Shown here piece by piece: positions 1-26,127 of a stretch of DNA of 64,000 nucleotides; positions within the stretch are counted from its first letter, which is position 1; every line of letters begins with the position of its first letter. The stretch lies in assembly GCA_037389465.1 (NCBI GenBank), contig JAZARR010000260.1:1126501-1190500 (forward strand), given 5' to 3'. Source of the DNA: Baylisascaris procyonis (lineage: Eukaryota; Nematoda; Chromadorea; Rhabditida; Ascarididae). The notes under the pieces were generated by a model that was not told the DNA's origin, made no database searches, and saw only the letters and a program-made list of their open reading frames with translations. A program made the translations under genes and the position numbers.

Positions 1-274
1 TTCTCACTTGTTAAATTTTCGTTTGTTTTAGTTTACTCTTAAATGCTTAGAGATGCCATTATTGCATACGTTTTGATTATTTCTTCAATATCATAGGTTT
101 ATTATTGTTTTATTGTTTAATTATAAAGATAGAATCAGATGGATCATTGCAATATCACGAATAAAAAGAAATGTGACAGGATGGGCAGGATTGGGCAGGA
201 CTTTAAACTGAATCCAAGAAGGATGTATATCTGGAGATTTGCGTTTTAAGTAGAATGAATGAATGTTTTTATAG
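1..274 (+). other. Intron of the aminopeptidase gene (3' part)
   Basis: No coding potential was seen. It ends in the acceptor TTTTTATAG directly before the first visible coding exon, so the preceding exon lies outside the window. Confidence 0.7.
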
Positions 275-11142
<10,868 letters not shown>

Positions 11143-11388
11143 GAGTCATACTTTATCTTCCATTGTATGACTGCCCTCATAAACGGGATCACGCTTGTTA
11201 CTAGATCTATGAGTTTTTAAGTTACTATAATGTTGTTTACGATGGCTAACAGCATTTTAGTACAGAGATGGATTTATTGAACGAGAATAGTTATCGCGAC
11301 TCAGAGAAATTTGGACTATTTGTCATTTGGGTGGGATTCACCAGTCAGAGATTTAGAACATTCAGTGAAGAATCTAAGAAGCATAAGA

Positions 11389-11394
11389 AATAAA
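11389..11394 (+). promoter_or_regulatory. Possible polyadenylation signal AATAAA
   Basis: First exact AATAAA found downstream of the aminopeptidase stop codon, 247 bases after it. Position and strand fit, but no transcript end is visible. Confidence 0.4.
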
Positions 11395-14300
11395 TGAAAG
11401 TTATTACAATTTATGCCGATATAAAATAGGAGATGTAATGGATCTAAAGAATTAGAGCATATGATTGAAAAATTCAACAATTTCTGAGCAAATTGTCGAC
11501 TTTGCCTTGTGAAAATTGGAATTTATTCAATGTGCATTAGATCGCTTTACGGAGAGGTTTTTTCCTACTCCAGTATTGAGATTTTAGCGCGGAAATTAAG
11601 TGCAGTATATAGCGCAATAATTTGTTGTCAATTCGCGGTTATGTTTTTACTGTAATGGCTGGGTGAGGTGAGGGGGGGGGGGGGTTGAGGGGTACGCATT
11701 GCGATGTTAGTCTGGAATATCTTTTCTCTTCAACAAATTTTGCTTTTTTTTTTCGTTTAAGGGAGTAGAGATCATTCAAGCGTTTACGCACGCATGACGT
11801 CATTGCGATAGCTACTATCTTTTGGAATTAGTAAGATTACGAAAATTTAGTTTGCATATGAGTTGCAAAGTTAGTTCATTTGGAGTAAAAAAAAGGGAGA
11901 TTTTTGCGATGCTAGAGAAATACAAATGGCCATATTTAAATCTAAAATTAGCAGCAAACCTCGTTTCAAAATCTTCCACCCATTCCTGCTTCACCTCTGA
12001 GTATATATCTGCCTGTAGCAGTTGTCTCTATTGGTCACTTTGAGCGATATTCGACTCGCTTCCTTTTGCTTGATATGGTTACATCTGTCGCAATACACAA
12101 AATCAAACGTGTAGCTTGTATTGCATGTGATTGCAATCATGGATGCTTTCTCACTTAATTGTGTGTTGATGCTTGCTGACAGCTTCTTTATCTTTTATGG
12201 TTCACAGTTTCATGCGCTCATGGGGTTGGTGGTGTAAAACTAGCTTCTCGAAGAAATTGATCTCCCAGTTCAAAATGGTCATTTTTTTTTTAAAGTTTTG
12301 ATTAGGGATTTATTGCGCTTTGCAAATTTGCATCTTTAAGATGCGCTTTAGAGAGTTTGTTACGTGTCTGTGTATGTCTGTCTGTCCGTGTATCTGTCTG
12401 TTCGCCTATTTTAGTCTTTAGCAACTGAATCTGTTCAGACTTTGAAGATTAAATTGCCTAAATGTTGTAGTCGAAATTTGCTTGAGACGAATTTTCCAGC
12501 GATTTATGAAATCTTTTTATGGGATTTGATTAGGTCCTTGGTTGTTTATTTCTCTGTTTTCTTTTATCTTTAATTTTTGCATAATTTAGCAAACGAGACG
12601 ATGTGGAACTAAGCCATAGCAAAAGAGGTTGGCATGACCTTCATAAATTGATTCAAAAACCAATGTGTGTGGCTGATTGTTAGAATCGCGTCTAGCAAGC
12701 AACCACAACGGCAATATTCCAATGATCAGATTTTATATTTACGTCATATCAGAGGAGGTCAACCTCTTTCTATAAGGCGATATGATCTCATCGTTTTCTT
12801 CGTTATTCGATCGCCGATTCCATCGATCACCAATATGCCAAATATTATTTTTTATTTTTTAACGTATTGGTGAATGCAAATTTTAGGGGCTTTATGCATT
12901 CTTTTCTGTTAATCTTTGTTGAACGTCTTAAGTAAATTTAAGGATAATGTGTATTTTTGCATGTTATGTTTGATGAGTTGGTGAAGTCCAAGTTTAGTTA
13001 CAATTGAAACATTTCGAATAGATCCATCGACGTTCCAATACGATTCATATCTACAGTTTTTTTATGAGTTACATCGAGTGGATTAGTTGAAACCATGAAC
13101 TATGCGGTTATTCAAAAATTAGTCAAAATCGCATCAAAATTAAACCATATAAATGGGGACAATGCTTTCTAGTTATGTAAATATTCGCATGCGAAAAAAT
13201 AGGTAACACTCTAGCGCCTTATGTTGGAAAACAGTGAAAATTTATATGGTGGATTAGTCGGAAAGTGAACACGTAGGATCATTTAACAGAAAGTGGAGTG
13301 GAACATTTCTGCGATCCACTCTTAAAAATTATTGCAACCTTTCGTTGCCTCAGGGACAATTTATGCGAGCGGATAAGAAGTGCGACGATGGAATATGACA
13401 GAAGGCAATTTGAACGGACAGCAACAAGCAGAGAGGAAGAAAACACATCGCAAATCTAAAAGATTCCTTGTTAATGAGGTGCTCGACGATTGTGACTTAG
13501 GTTATTTCTTAGCAAATCTGACAATATAATTGAAAGATATTTGCTTCATTTCTACTTTTCTATATTTATATGCAAAAATTGTGTTTAAAGAGTGACGTTG
13601 ATATTTCGAGAATGGTGATGAGAAGAGTGGCAATGAATATTCACGTGGCATGCTTATTGAAGAGTTCATCGATTAGGAGCTCAGGAAGTGCATAGACTTT
13701 TATGCTAGAGTTGTTGTAGTTGCAGACTCCGTCGGAGAGGTAGTCGTGCTAAGTATAGCCTATAATGTTGATGGCAGACTTGATCCACAACAAATGGGGA
13801 AACACTCAGATGAAATATCTGTCTATACAAGGCTCCCAAGTAGTAACGATAATATAGCTTTAATTAACTCGTCAATTATTGAAGAGGCTAAACGACTTTG
13901 TTTGATGATTGCCGTCAACGTTGGGCGATATTGCATAAAGGTGAACAAGGGCGATGCCCCAGGGCAACATTGAATGTTTTGAAGGAAATGAAATTCGAAG
14001 GCATTCCACAAAGATTGGATATATGTAATAACACCGTTGTTCGCAGATGCATGATCGTTTAGGTATGATTGTAAAATAAATTATAGCTGTGATCATGTAA
14101 TGCGTCGAATAGAGGAGGAACTATTGAGAGAATTTGGTTTAAGATTTCTCAAATTAGGGTATTAAGATATGCTGATGTTCGAGGCCCGATTGCCCATATT
14201 ACTTATAGATTAGGCGTTAAATGGTATGATGCTGGCCAATGTGTTCCTCGAGCGAAAAAAATTTTCGTTAAGACAACGCTTTATGTCTTTTTTTGCTGCA

Positions 14301-16075
14301 ATTTTTATGTCTTTTACGTCAACAAAATTGAATAAAAAATTTAAGCAATGTGCTAAGCATCAAATTCTTAATTATATTCCATAGAGGTACATCGATAATA
14401 CACCAATTGACTAGAGTACGCATCTGGCAGAACCGTTTCTAGCAAAATAATAACTTGAAACACAAATGCCTTATGGTTTCCTGCTAAACTTCAAAGTGGC
14501 AATATCCTAGCATATGACTATGCAGTAGGTTTTAGCCGAAAATTGCATAGTTGTCATCTCTCACCCTCTCCATTCCACTGAATTTCCCACGTTCTAAAAT
14601 TAGAGTGAACCTGGATCGACGCAAATATGATTATACCGTAATGATTCCGAAAGGAATGAGGAGCCTGCTGAGGTCATAAACGGAGCTTCAGTTGCAACCG
14701 TCGTTTCAACTTGCAGAAGGATTATTTCGAAGAAAACGGTGATCAAAAAAATCCTGTTTTAGAGCGTCGATTTTTTTTTCTCGACAATTAGTTCGAAGTG
14801 AGATAACCTCGTATGTTGTAGGCTTTTCGAACAGTTTAATTAAATACCCTTTAAAAAAAAAGAGTAATCGTATTTATAGAGTTCAATATTCGAGTCGATA
14901 TGTTTTCGTGAAATTTGGCAACTTGCCGAAAGAGATATAGGTTATTCATTATTCACTCATTCGAATTGTATGAGCAGGTGTTTATATACGTGGCGTATTC
15001 ACACAATATTTCCTCGAAGTAGAATTCAATTTTCTCCATCGTCGTTATATTTTGCGTGTTCCCTTCATTCGAATATATAAGCCGGCGCATACTTCAACTC
15101 GCTGACAAATATACACTCAGAAATCATTGAACATGCGATACGGAATAATTCAATTCTTAAAAACTCATTAACTAACCAACCTAGAAATTACACCTCATCT
15201 AATTAGCAATAATATCGACTATAGAAATTGATTAAATGTAATCTATCGCACTAAATTGATTGTCGCTATAAATCATTTAAGTTCCTACCTTGAATTGAAA
15301 TACAACTTAAATAACTTTCATTCGAACTATAGTATTGCTTAGAGTCGATAAAAATTTTGTTTCTTTTCAAGTTGCATCGATGCAAAAAAAGAAAAGTTTA
15401 ATTCTTCCTAAATTTTTTGAGGTGAATAACCGATTGTACGAGAAGAATTTCTTATGCTTCTAATTTAATAAATCTGAATAATGTAAATCTTTACATTATT
15501 TTTATGCTGTATCATTTCTATTACAAAAACATTATCAAGTGCTCATTTAGACTCCGTTGATCTAACATACGCTCTAAATTGGATCATTACATCGATATGG
15601 AACATGAAGAGCAATCGACGAGTATATTTCATCTCGAATATGCGAAGTTTACCAATTGCTTAAAGTATTCCAATGGAATCTATAATGAAAATTGTTGTTT
15701 ATTAATTCGTTTTTCTATTTGATTTAATTGAGAGTATATTCATTGAACATTTAATCCGCTTTATACCGATGACGTCACTATTCAATAGTAGTGCATTATT
15801 TGAAAGTTTGTTGAGTACTTTATTATTTCACTTTGTTAAATCATACGGCTTATTCCACTATCAACAGATATGCATTATGTATTAATGTGATGAAAAATAT
15901 TGAACGAGATTTTCAATATTAGTAGTGAAAAAAAATTAAATAAAATATGGAAATATTTTTGATAATTTAAGAATCATTTACAATGTATAATATTTCGAGA
16001 GGAATTTAAATTATAAGACATAAAAAATACTATGTGACGAGAATTAATGCAGTCGAGCATTATGAATCTCATATG

Positions 16076-16135
<60 letters not shown>

Positions 16136-17930
16136 CTCTGTAAGAAGCGTTGTTTACAGTATGCTCGAAGAACGCTGATAGCAGCTTTAAGGTGTTGAAA
16201 GTCGGAAGATTTTTCGGATTGGCTCGCAGCTGACGTTTACAACGAACTCGGATCAATTCGTCACGGGAAAAAATGAAAGTCTGCTCATAATGAAGTGCAA
16301 TGATATCCCCTCAACGAGTAAACCTCGGAAATAAGGTCAGAGTTGTCGAAAATATTTGCGATGAAAATAAAGACCCCAATGAGTGCATAAAGAAAGCTTT
16401 CAGCAGAACATGAAAAAAAAAGTAGAAGGAAAGAAAACGCGCATCAATCTCAAAACTGAAAGCATATTATTTTTGGTGGAAAGTCGGAAAACATTGGAGA
16501 AAAAATAAGCGAATCAAATCCTCTTGACTATTACCCCATTTCATAGAAAGGCAATGGAATTTTTCCTCACTCGATGGAAATCATCGAGAAAAGCCAAGAA
16601 AATCTACCTCATCGTAGTGTTGCACAATCCCGAAACTTCTAGGATATTTATTGAAAGCGAATCACGTTTCGAAGATATGAGCGAATGCGTTCTGTTATCT
16701 ATTTCATTCCTCTTTTATACTATATTGGCAATTTTATTAACCGATTTAATTTCAACGAAATGAAATAAGATATGCGTAGATGAATAATGTTAATATTGAG
16801 TGAAAAATTCTGCAAAAATTGTTTATATTTTTATAAAAAAAAAAAACAACTTATGAGCCATCTATCGGCGAAGAATTGCCCTGTTGAATAATTGTATGAT
16901 AAATAAAGGTTAAAAAAAGTATGACTATAAAAAATAACCATAGAAAATATCTCAATGAGCATAACTATATAACAGGCAGTTTTTATGATGACGATCTTTA
17001 TGTCGACTATCGAACGACGGCCGAGGAATCATGATTCATGAATACACTTTCTAAAATTACTCTTCATTTTTTTTCACGAGGTCGGGTGGGAAACTAATAA
17101 AATAGAACAAAATAAATAAAGAAATGAGAAAAAAACAAAACAGAAAATGGGAAGTATAACTCATTAGGATGTTTTAAGATGAATTAGATCTATCACTTTC
17201 ATATAATTTGCTAACAATTATTAGTGGCTTCAAATAAATACAATAGTTTCTTTGAAAATAATATTGTCTGTAATTTTAGTTGTGATCGCTCTTGTCCTTT
17301 TAAATAGAAAACAATCCATCGTATTATCATAATGCGTTTGAATCGATTGGTGATATTTAATTTTGAAGGTAAGTAATCATAGTAGTAGTAATATTGTATT
17401 TATTCATACAAGCATAAAATAAATTATTCTTGAGCAGTAAAATAAGAACACGACAGATATACATCAATAAGCTTAGAGAAGTTGACTCGTCGATTTGATG
17501 AATATACATAAATTACATAATCACTGAAGCACACAGAATTTTAAAAAATTTTAAAATACATTCATTGGTCGAAGAAAAGTGACACTAAAATCCACAATAA
17601 TAAAGTCAACGAAGAGACAAAACATTACAATAAGATCTGATTACGCAAATCAATATATTACAACATTATTGGCAAGTAAATATGAACATAACAAATGAAA
17701 CACCGAGGTACCTATATCAATGCAGTAAACCTGTAATAAGAACAAGGTAGAAACTGTCTAGAGACTAACCTTTAAAGGAAGAAATATTAGATAATTATAA
17801 TAGTAAATTTATTTCAAATATGCATAATTTTAGATGCAAATTATTCGAGAACGATATTTGTCGATTAATTTCGATTGGAGTCACATGCAATGTTTCCCCC
17901 CGGCTTAAACGCTAGAGCACGCCCGTCTGA
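11395..17930. other. Intergenic region, no gene recognised
   Basis: AT-rich spacer between the aminopeptidase and the ankyrin gene. It has a 13-base G run at 11672-11684 and a TA array at 16079-16129. Open frames up to 79 codons (e.g. 13746-13973 and 16524-16763) have no recognisable similarity and no clear splice context, so I do not call them. Confidence 0.6.
16079..16129. repeat. (TA)n microsatellite
   Basis: About 25 TA units in the spacer upstream of the ankyrin gene. Confidence 0.96.
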
Positions 17931-17990
17931 ATGAGAACGCTATCGACGACGCTGAGAGTTGCTTCCAATACGCTCGACAACGCTTGTTAA
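17931..17990 (+). promoter_or_regulatory. Candidate upstream ORF of the ankyrin gene
   Basis: An ATG followed by 18 more sense codons and TAA, in the same frame as the ankyrin start and ending 18 bases before it. An earlier 24-codon ORF begins at the ATG just after the acceptor-like TTTTAG near 17833. If transcription starts upstream of these, they could reduce initiation at 18009. Transcript start unknown. Confidence 0.35.
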
Positions 17991-18008
17991 GTTCGTTTAA
18001 CGTGGACG

Positions 18009-21000
18009 ATGGAATGCGAACGTTGGCTAAACGCGCGTATCGATGCAATACGCATGCGAAGCGTCTTTGATCAGGTGATTAAGACTCATATTCTTTATTG
18101 GTATTTCTTGTTTCCAATCTTCTATCCCTCCTTCATCCATTCCCATTACTTATGGCTAAATCCTCCCCACTCCTCCCAACAGCACTTTATCGATATCAGT
18201 GCAATACGATGAAACTCTGAATTGAACGATAGCGCCGTGCTATTTTAATGATAAAGCTATCAGTTATTTGTGGACAACAATTTTATAGTGAGGATATCTG
18301 CATAAAATTAGAGTTAAATGTTCGTGGAGCCAGGTTGACCATAAATCCTGTGATATAGCTGGATTTATGTTATGCCCATAGTTGCTGCTATGGAAGTTGA
18401 AGTCAAATATCTGTTGTTTCTTCAACGGCAACTTAACGATAGCGTATAATAGCCGAGTATCCTAGAAATAAAAATCCACCAAGTTGCCATTCAGCGTGGA
18501 TGAGCGTCTACAGCTCCATGTAGCAATGCAGATATTACTGTGCTTAGAGCGATCTGCATGACTAAAAAAATTTGAAAAGTTCTCGGATGAATTTTTAAGG
18601 AATTTTTTCAGCATTGAGCTGTCAATAACAAAGTAACTTTGAAAATTTGAAATTTGTCAGGAATTTTAATGTTTAAATCATAAAACACTATTTCCATTAT
18701 TTCCATTTACTGTTGAATTCGCTATCGAAGTACCGTCGGAGGGAATACTTAGTTGATGCATACCTCAATGGATCACATCTAAAGGCTGAGAAAGATAAGG
18801 TTTTATACTGAGGTATTGAGGTTGAGAGGAGAGAAAACTTCACTTAAAATTTGATTTTTATGCGATTCGGCGAACCGAAACCGTGCATGATGGTGACGTT
18901 GTTTCCGTGCTGTGTATGTGTCTATATTTACTTAAATGTCCTGTAGTTTACACCTCGAAAACCACACAAGGTAGGGTTGTGGGATTTGGTAGATATAACG
19001 CAACCGTACTGTGAATTCGGCTTATCGGATAGAGGAATGAGAAAGCACATATTGTGCCATGGTGCGCTTTCTCACTTTTTAAGGCGACTATCTCTTTTTC
19101 TTCGTTGGGAAATGTTGTAGCAATGCAATATGTATAATATTCAAGAATATTCAATTGATGAAATTCTTTCAGCAAGGTGAAGTAGGTATGAAGGAATTAC
19201 CAGAGAAACTCGGCAAACGATTAATGCAATTCGATCCGAGTGAAAGAAATGGACGTGGCGAAACACTTATTACTGCCACCATTAAATATATTGCCGATCG
19301 AACCACACAGGTATGCTAGTTGGATTTTGCACTCAGTTTTTTTTCTCTATAGGTTAGATTAAAGCATCAACAAATTTTTGCTCAAATTTTTTTCTTTTAT
19401 GCGTTTGCTTCACTCTTTTTGCAGAGAACATTGGAAATATTCCTAAGAATACTTTGATTATTAAGATTATTTAAAGAGAGGATGAGATTGATATGGATGA
19501 GATTGATATGCATATAACTTGGCGCAGAGAAACGCGAAATATGTCTTATACGAATGAGGCACGAGAAAATTAAGTAGTAATATTGAAAGAGACTATATAG
19601 CTGTTGAAAAATTTCCAATTTCAATGACTTAAGTTAAATTCAAACAAAATATGTCGGTCCGTTCTTGATTCACTTCTGAGGCACTCCCTCCTGTACGACG
19701 ACAAATCATCCATGATATCGTTGCCATCCTTTTTTCGAAGTGAAAGAAGACTTGTGGTCTTGCATTTGCGGCATGATGCCTTGTATTTATGAAATCTCAT
19801 AACCCTCATGTCTTCGTTCTTTTCTACTTCCTTTCCTACTTCCTTTTCTAAGTTGAGTATGGCACCCTGATTCATGGGGAGAATATGAAAGGTTGTTTAT
19901 AATATTGATTTGCTTCATCGCTTAAAACTGCAGTAATAAAAATCAAGTAGGAACCTATTGTTGGTAAAAAAGATTGGCGAATAAGCAATGCCACTCGCTA
20001 TCGGCGAGCCATCGAAAGATCTGCAAATGAAAGGGGAAATTGTAATAGTATTTGGCAAGCTTATTCAGTCAGAATGTATCACAACGGTCACAGGAGGTTA
20101 ATTGTACTCTCGGCCCATACTGTTTCCATCCATGAATTATTTTTCTGGGAAAAGCTTATTCCTTCTAAATCTAGGTGCATGATACCTATCTATTGGCTAT
20201 TTTTACTCCTCAAAGCACAACGGTCTCCAAAAACGAACGGATACGTTCGTTTAACTGCCGTTTATTTTGCCTTTGGCTGGTAAACAGATAGAAATTACTG
20301 GTGGCCGCAAAGGCGTTATGATGATATCATATTGCATGAAGCCATCTGTCATGACATACGTAATAGTGCACCTTATAATATGCCAAGGATTACATATAAA
20401 TACATTTTTGAATATATAAGAGTTATTGTTAAGTATATTGCCTAGTGAAACAAGTGAATGAAACTTGTTAGGTCAATGTGGGTGGCAGTAAAAATAGTAA
20501 AATATTGCGAATGTTTCGAAAATTTCTTATATTTAATTTTTCATAATGCTATTGTTCATGAATATTTCGAAGAATTCATTTCAAATTCGACACTAAATGA
20601 TTGCAGATACGATATATAAATATGTTGGTGAGATCAGGTTGTGATCCATCGATTCCAGATATTCGACAACAACGAACACCATTAATGCTCGCATGTTTAA
20701 TGAGGAACGATGCAATCGCACAATTGCTAATCCAGGTTCGATGAAGTAATTTCATCAATAATCTTTTAGGATATACGAATAATGCCAAGAAAATACTCTT
20801 TAGTTGAGTGCTTTTATTTAAGCACCAATTCATTAAGTTGGACACAAATCTTTCCTCCCAAGAGATTATTACGAGTATTTTTTGCTGGATTTCATTTTCT
20901 ACGAATAAAATGTGCAATTCATCATTAGCATTCCACTGGCTAAACAATATGCAAGGCAGTTTCAGGAATTTCTAATGGTTGATTCGGTATTTATTGACGG

Positions 21001-24000
21001 CTCAACAATGCGGTTTTCAATTTAAGCCACTTATCTATAGTGTTCGCGTTTTCAAAGATTCGACAGCAAGAAAACAAAGAACCATCGCGAATTGTAGGCA
21101 TCGTTGTGCAATTTTTGAACATCCGAACGCATTTAAAGCATTCATCAAGCATTAGATGCTTTGCATTTTATTAACCTCTATTCTATTAAACGAGTTTTAG
21201 TAACAATAAATTCCCCACCTCCTCTACCCATTCAAGTGCAAAAGTTATATAAATTTGAATTTTATGCGATAATCAAAATGAATTTCAAGAGATAAAGCTA
21301 CAATTTATGTGATTAGTGGATTGAAAACTTTTATTGAAAATTTTTTTAAGAAAATGTATTCTTGCCGAACATGTTGGTCATATTTGTTGTTGCACTATGC
21401 TGTCGCATTATTCTCTTCCTTAATGCCTTTCTTCTCTAGTCGTATGATTTCAAGCAATACTACCTACGAGTGAATTTTAAAGATAATTTTTTTTTTGCAA
21501 GATGATATCTTCAAATGGAATGGAATAAATTGCTAAAGAGGAATTAAATTCAAATAGAGTTTGCGAAAAGCGTTTTTTCCAAAATATTGATGGATGAGAG
21601 GACATGAGAAAAAAAAAGGCACAATATTTTACAAGAAGGAGACTGGAGAAAAAGTTAACCTAGGATTACTATAAGTCATCTATAAAATATCATAAAGCTT
21701 TCAAAAATTATTGATGGTTACTTTTCAAACGATGTTGAAGTATCACCTGAGATGATGAGTGACAATTTGTGATAGCATCTATCAAATCTCGCTCTCAATT
21801 ACGCTTCAGATGTATAGGAACATGTAAAGGCATATATACACTTCATGAGGTTACAACACGCAATTAAACGCCTAAAAGAAACTGAACGGTGAGAGATACA
21901 AAAATATTTAAATGCATATCATCAATTATAATGAAAAAAAAAACAAATAAACAAATAAATAAACATTACAGTAAATAAAATTACTGCTAAGTAACAATTG
22001 CTGGCAAAATGAAGAGTAAATAGCAACCCGTAAATGATGGCGATTCGGGGCGAATATTTTCCATAGAGGAGATTAGAACGATTATATAAATATGCTAAGA
22101 AAATTTTCGGAATTTTATCTACGAGTGGGTAATCATGGCACGTGAAAAAATTCTTCATGAATATAAATGAACATAAATTGTAACATTAGTAGCATTTAGG
22201 CTACTTTACCCTATTTAAAATGCGTAGCTAATATTATTTTCATTCAATTTGCTGTGGAAAAGGCGAAACACGGCTAAAAAGTTTCACTTATAGATTTCAT
22301 TGTTAAATTGCTTGAAATATTGATTGCATCTCATCATAGAGATTCGAGCTGCAAAGATCAAACAATACTTGAATAATAATTTCGTACATTAATAATGGGC
22401 AATGCTTATGTATTGTAAAAGAAAATATTTATTTATTTATTTATTTTTATTTTTATTTTTATGTTTTTTTTTGTGAGGGGGAGGAGGGGAAGAGGACCAA
22501 CGCACAATGATCTAGAAACTTCCTTCTTAATGAAAAAGAGAACCTTTCCTATTGAAATTGTATTATAAAAACTTGATAGAAAAATATAATATTACGCAAA
22601 TGTAAACCGAATTCCTTCTCTCAAGATTCTTTCTTGAGCTAATCTTTGGGAAATAGTTTATACAATCTTGTGGGGAAATTTTTCTAAACAGGTAATGAGA
22701 CCCTCATCTTCCTTATAGCTCTTCTTCCCCATTTCCCCTTCACCACCCAATTTTCCGCCTTCTGGTGTCTTCGAATATAATATTTCATCTTTTCGATTTC
22801 TAAAAAAAAAGTTACAATGACAAGAAGTCATATGATGCTAGTGGTCAATGCAAACAAACAGTATTTATGGAGATCGTAAACTCTTGCGTTGCAGTTTCAT
22901 GTCGTAGCCCATATAAAAGGGTTCAATGTAATGTTAAGGTAAGGAAGCGAAATAAGAGCCTGAAACATGAAAATGAGTCATCTTGTACTGTCTATGATCA
23001 CCCGTTGCTGGTACATAGTGAAACGAAGTGAAATGCCGAATTATACTTTGCAAATAGTGAATTACTTAAGCGAATGACTAGTGAAAGAATTCATTTCATT
23101 TAATAAATGTGATTTTATTAGCATTTATTTATGTTTTTTTTTCAATTCCACCTCGAAATCTTAGCAAAAAGGGGAACGATGTGGGGGGCGTGGGGGGAGG
23201 GGGGCATATTTTCGAAGTAACTACGAAAGTCGTATTTATAGATGCATAAAGAGAGAGAAATTGTTTCTCTAAATAAAGTTACCTAATGGTTCGATATGAT
23301 TGCAATCTTGTTTATGCAATGAAAAATATTTTTCACACGTACTATTTATGAGCATCGATCTATTGACGAGCTTATATAATTTTCAGCTTTCTATGTTTTA
23401 TGCAACCGGGAATGCGCTCATAAATTACTAGAGCAAATATCACTTCAGACGAGATAGGGAAAGGGGGCTAGAGAGATTCTTCCCTATGCCCTTATATCCA
23501 TCGTTCTCATAATATGGTCGCAAAAATTTGCATAACGATAGACGCAAAGAAGATGAAGTAAAAGAGGAGGGATTCGACAGATGTTTCTATCTTACGATGC
23601 TGATGATACATCCTGAAAAATATAGAAAAAAATCTTTATAATTCGGGCAAAACTTTGGCGTGAAGTGCGATCCGTGAAATTAGTTCTGAAGAAGCGGCAC
23701 TGTAACAAATCGGGATTTTCCAAGTTTTGCAAGTATAGAAGCAAGACATCGATCCCAGAGAATGCTGATGACCAGAAAATCAATCGATTCAGCGTCCGCC
23801 GGGTTGATGTAATCACACGCCGGGTCGATCGGGTCTCAAATGATAAGCTACACATAAGCTTAAGTGCGCCTATATTGATAAGGTTGGGGTACATCAATGG
23901 TCTGGATAAGTGCGACGATACAAAGCAGTTCTCAATGGATGTTAAGCGACCTCGTGGGAGAACGCTTGTGCCACGGCCGAACGACTTCAGGGCATCTTGG

Positions 24001-24901
24001 ACGAGACTGGCAAATTGTTGGGAAATATCGAAGCAGTGCTTTGACTAGTTAAAGTAAACAATGGAAAATTCTTCGGTGATCTGGATCTCCGGCTATTGTT
24101 GCTCAAACATAACCACAACCATTTCAGCTTAAGGTCAACTTAACTGCGGCAGATCGTTTGGGTAATACGGCATTAATGTACGCGGCAATCTATGGGCAGG
24201 CATCAGTGGTAGCGTTATTGGTCAATGAACTAACAAGGCGATGGAGTTTCGATGTGTTTCGAGCGAAAAACGTGATGGGTTATACAGCGGAAGCACTCGC
24301 CAAAAAGAATGGACGTTATGAATGTTCTAGGTATTTCTTAGTGCTTTATTATTGAATTGAAAAGATCGATTGCAAATGCCCGGGGAATTTCTGTTGGGAA
24401 AAGAAACGGAACGCAAGAACTCTTTGAGAGCAGATATTTTTATATAAGCATAAGTTATATGCCAAGATGGAAATGCAAGGAAGACTGCAGTTAGGCTGCA
24501 GTTATGACAGTCGCTGTGGGCACTTTATCGGATACCACGAGAACAGTTGCCACTTATAGCGCCCGTGAAAGGAGAGGAAGTTAGTAACTTCTAGCTTAGA
24601 GGACCCCCATGTCATAGAACGCTCAAGCGATAATGTGTTATTTTCGAGGTTCAGGATCGCTGAGAGTAGGAATTGAAGAAGGTACAGCCAAATCTGAGGT
24701 TCGTCGAAGGGTGGTGTATTCTCGCATCACCCAACTCGACAGTTTGTTACTGCGAAGATTTGATGTCCTTCAAGAGTTCTTGGCTCAGATTCCTCCAAGT
24801 GCAGTGTGCAAATTCCAAATATGCAAAGGCAGGAGTAGGAACGGTGGCCTCCGAACTTGGGGATGCGAGCTGTGAATGCTGATGTTGAGGCTCAGGGACA
24901 T

Positions 24902-24954
<53 letters not shown>

Positions 24955-25639
24955 GTATAATATGATTAGGGCATCCTTGGAAGCCCTGAGCGATCTAGGT
25001 GTTTCTTGGTATTCGGTAATCGCAAGGAGTAATTATGGGTGAGGGCAAGATCTTGAGCGGTAGGGCATCGACGTCAGTGCTCCGGGGCGTCAGAACAGTG
25101 CATGTCTCCATATAACATTTGTCTACGTCGATTCCAATATGCTGCTGGCAACCGTTCTAATCTGCATTTCGATATCTACCTACTGCTAGTGCATGGAAAG
25201 CTATGCCCACGTACACAATGCTGCTTATTATAATGGCGTGACATCAAAGATATGCTAATTGCCAGTATTTGCCCTTAAATATGTACGTGCGTGCACCTAC
25301 CTACGTATTCACATATCGAAATGTCATTTATTAGTGCAGTTTCTCTTAACTATCTGACCAACATAATTAGAATACATAATAATGACATCATCAAGCAATC
25401 ACTGATCTGACCATTCAGTCAGCAAATAAACATTCACATTTCACATACTTGTCATTTTTATTAGCTTCTCCCTAGAAAATAGCATTTATGGAATGAAAGC
25501 TCCGAGTTCATTCTATAGTCTTGGAAGGTAATTACGCGAGATTTTTTTCCTGTGATATGGAATTGTAATATTTACAGTTTAGACATCTTATGTACGAAGA
25601 ATAATCAATGAATGGTTCAATCTTCTGGCATATTCACAG

Positions 25640-25671
<32 letters not shown>

Positions 25672-26050
25672 GATCGTACTGATGACACAGAAAAGTGTAT
25701 ATTCGCATTTTATTCGATTTTAGAAGAGTAGAACTCAGGCCATTTCACGGAAAGTTTTTTGGAAGAGTAGCTCCCAGTTTCATTTTTATTCGTAAGTTTT
25801 TGAGGTATATTCAAAATATGCTTGAGAATTGCATGGTTTAAGGTTACTAAAGAGGGAACGAATTCATATGCTACAACGAATGCATCGACAACTAGCCTTG
25901 ATACACCTTAGCGCCTCGCTCAAAGGATGGAATAATTATGGAACCGTTTATAAGGTATTCAATCAAACTTTGCATTTCTCCTTCTTGAAAGCTAAATGTC
26001 GGCACAACTGCCTTTCTTTGTAAACGTTGCTTGTTACCAGGGAACAAGCA

Positions 26051-26127
<77 letters not shown>

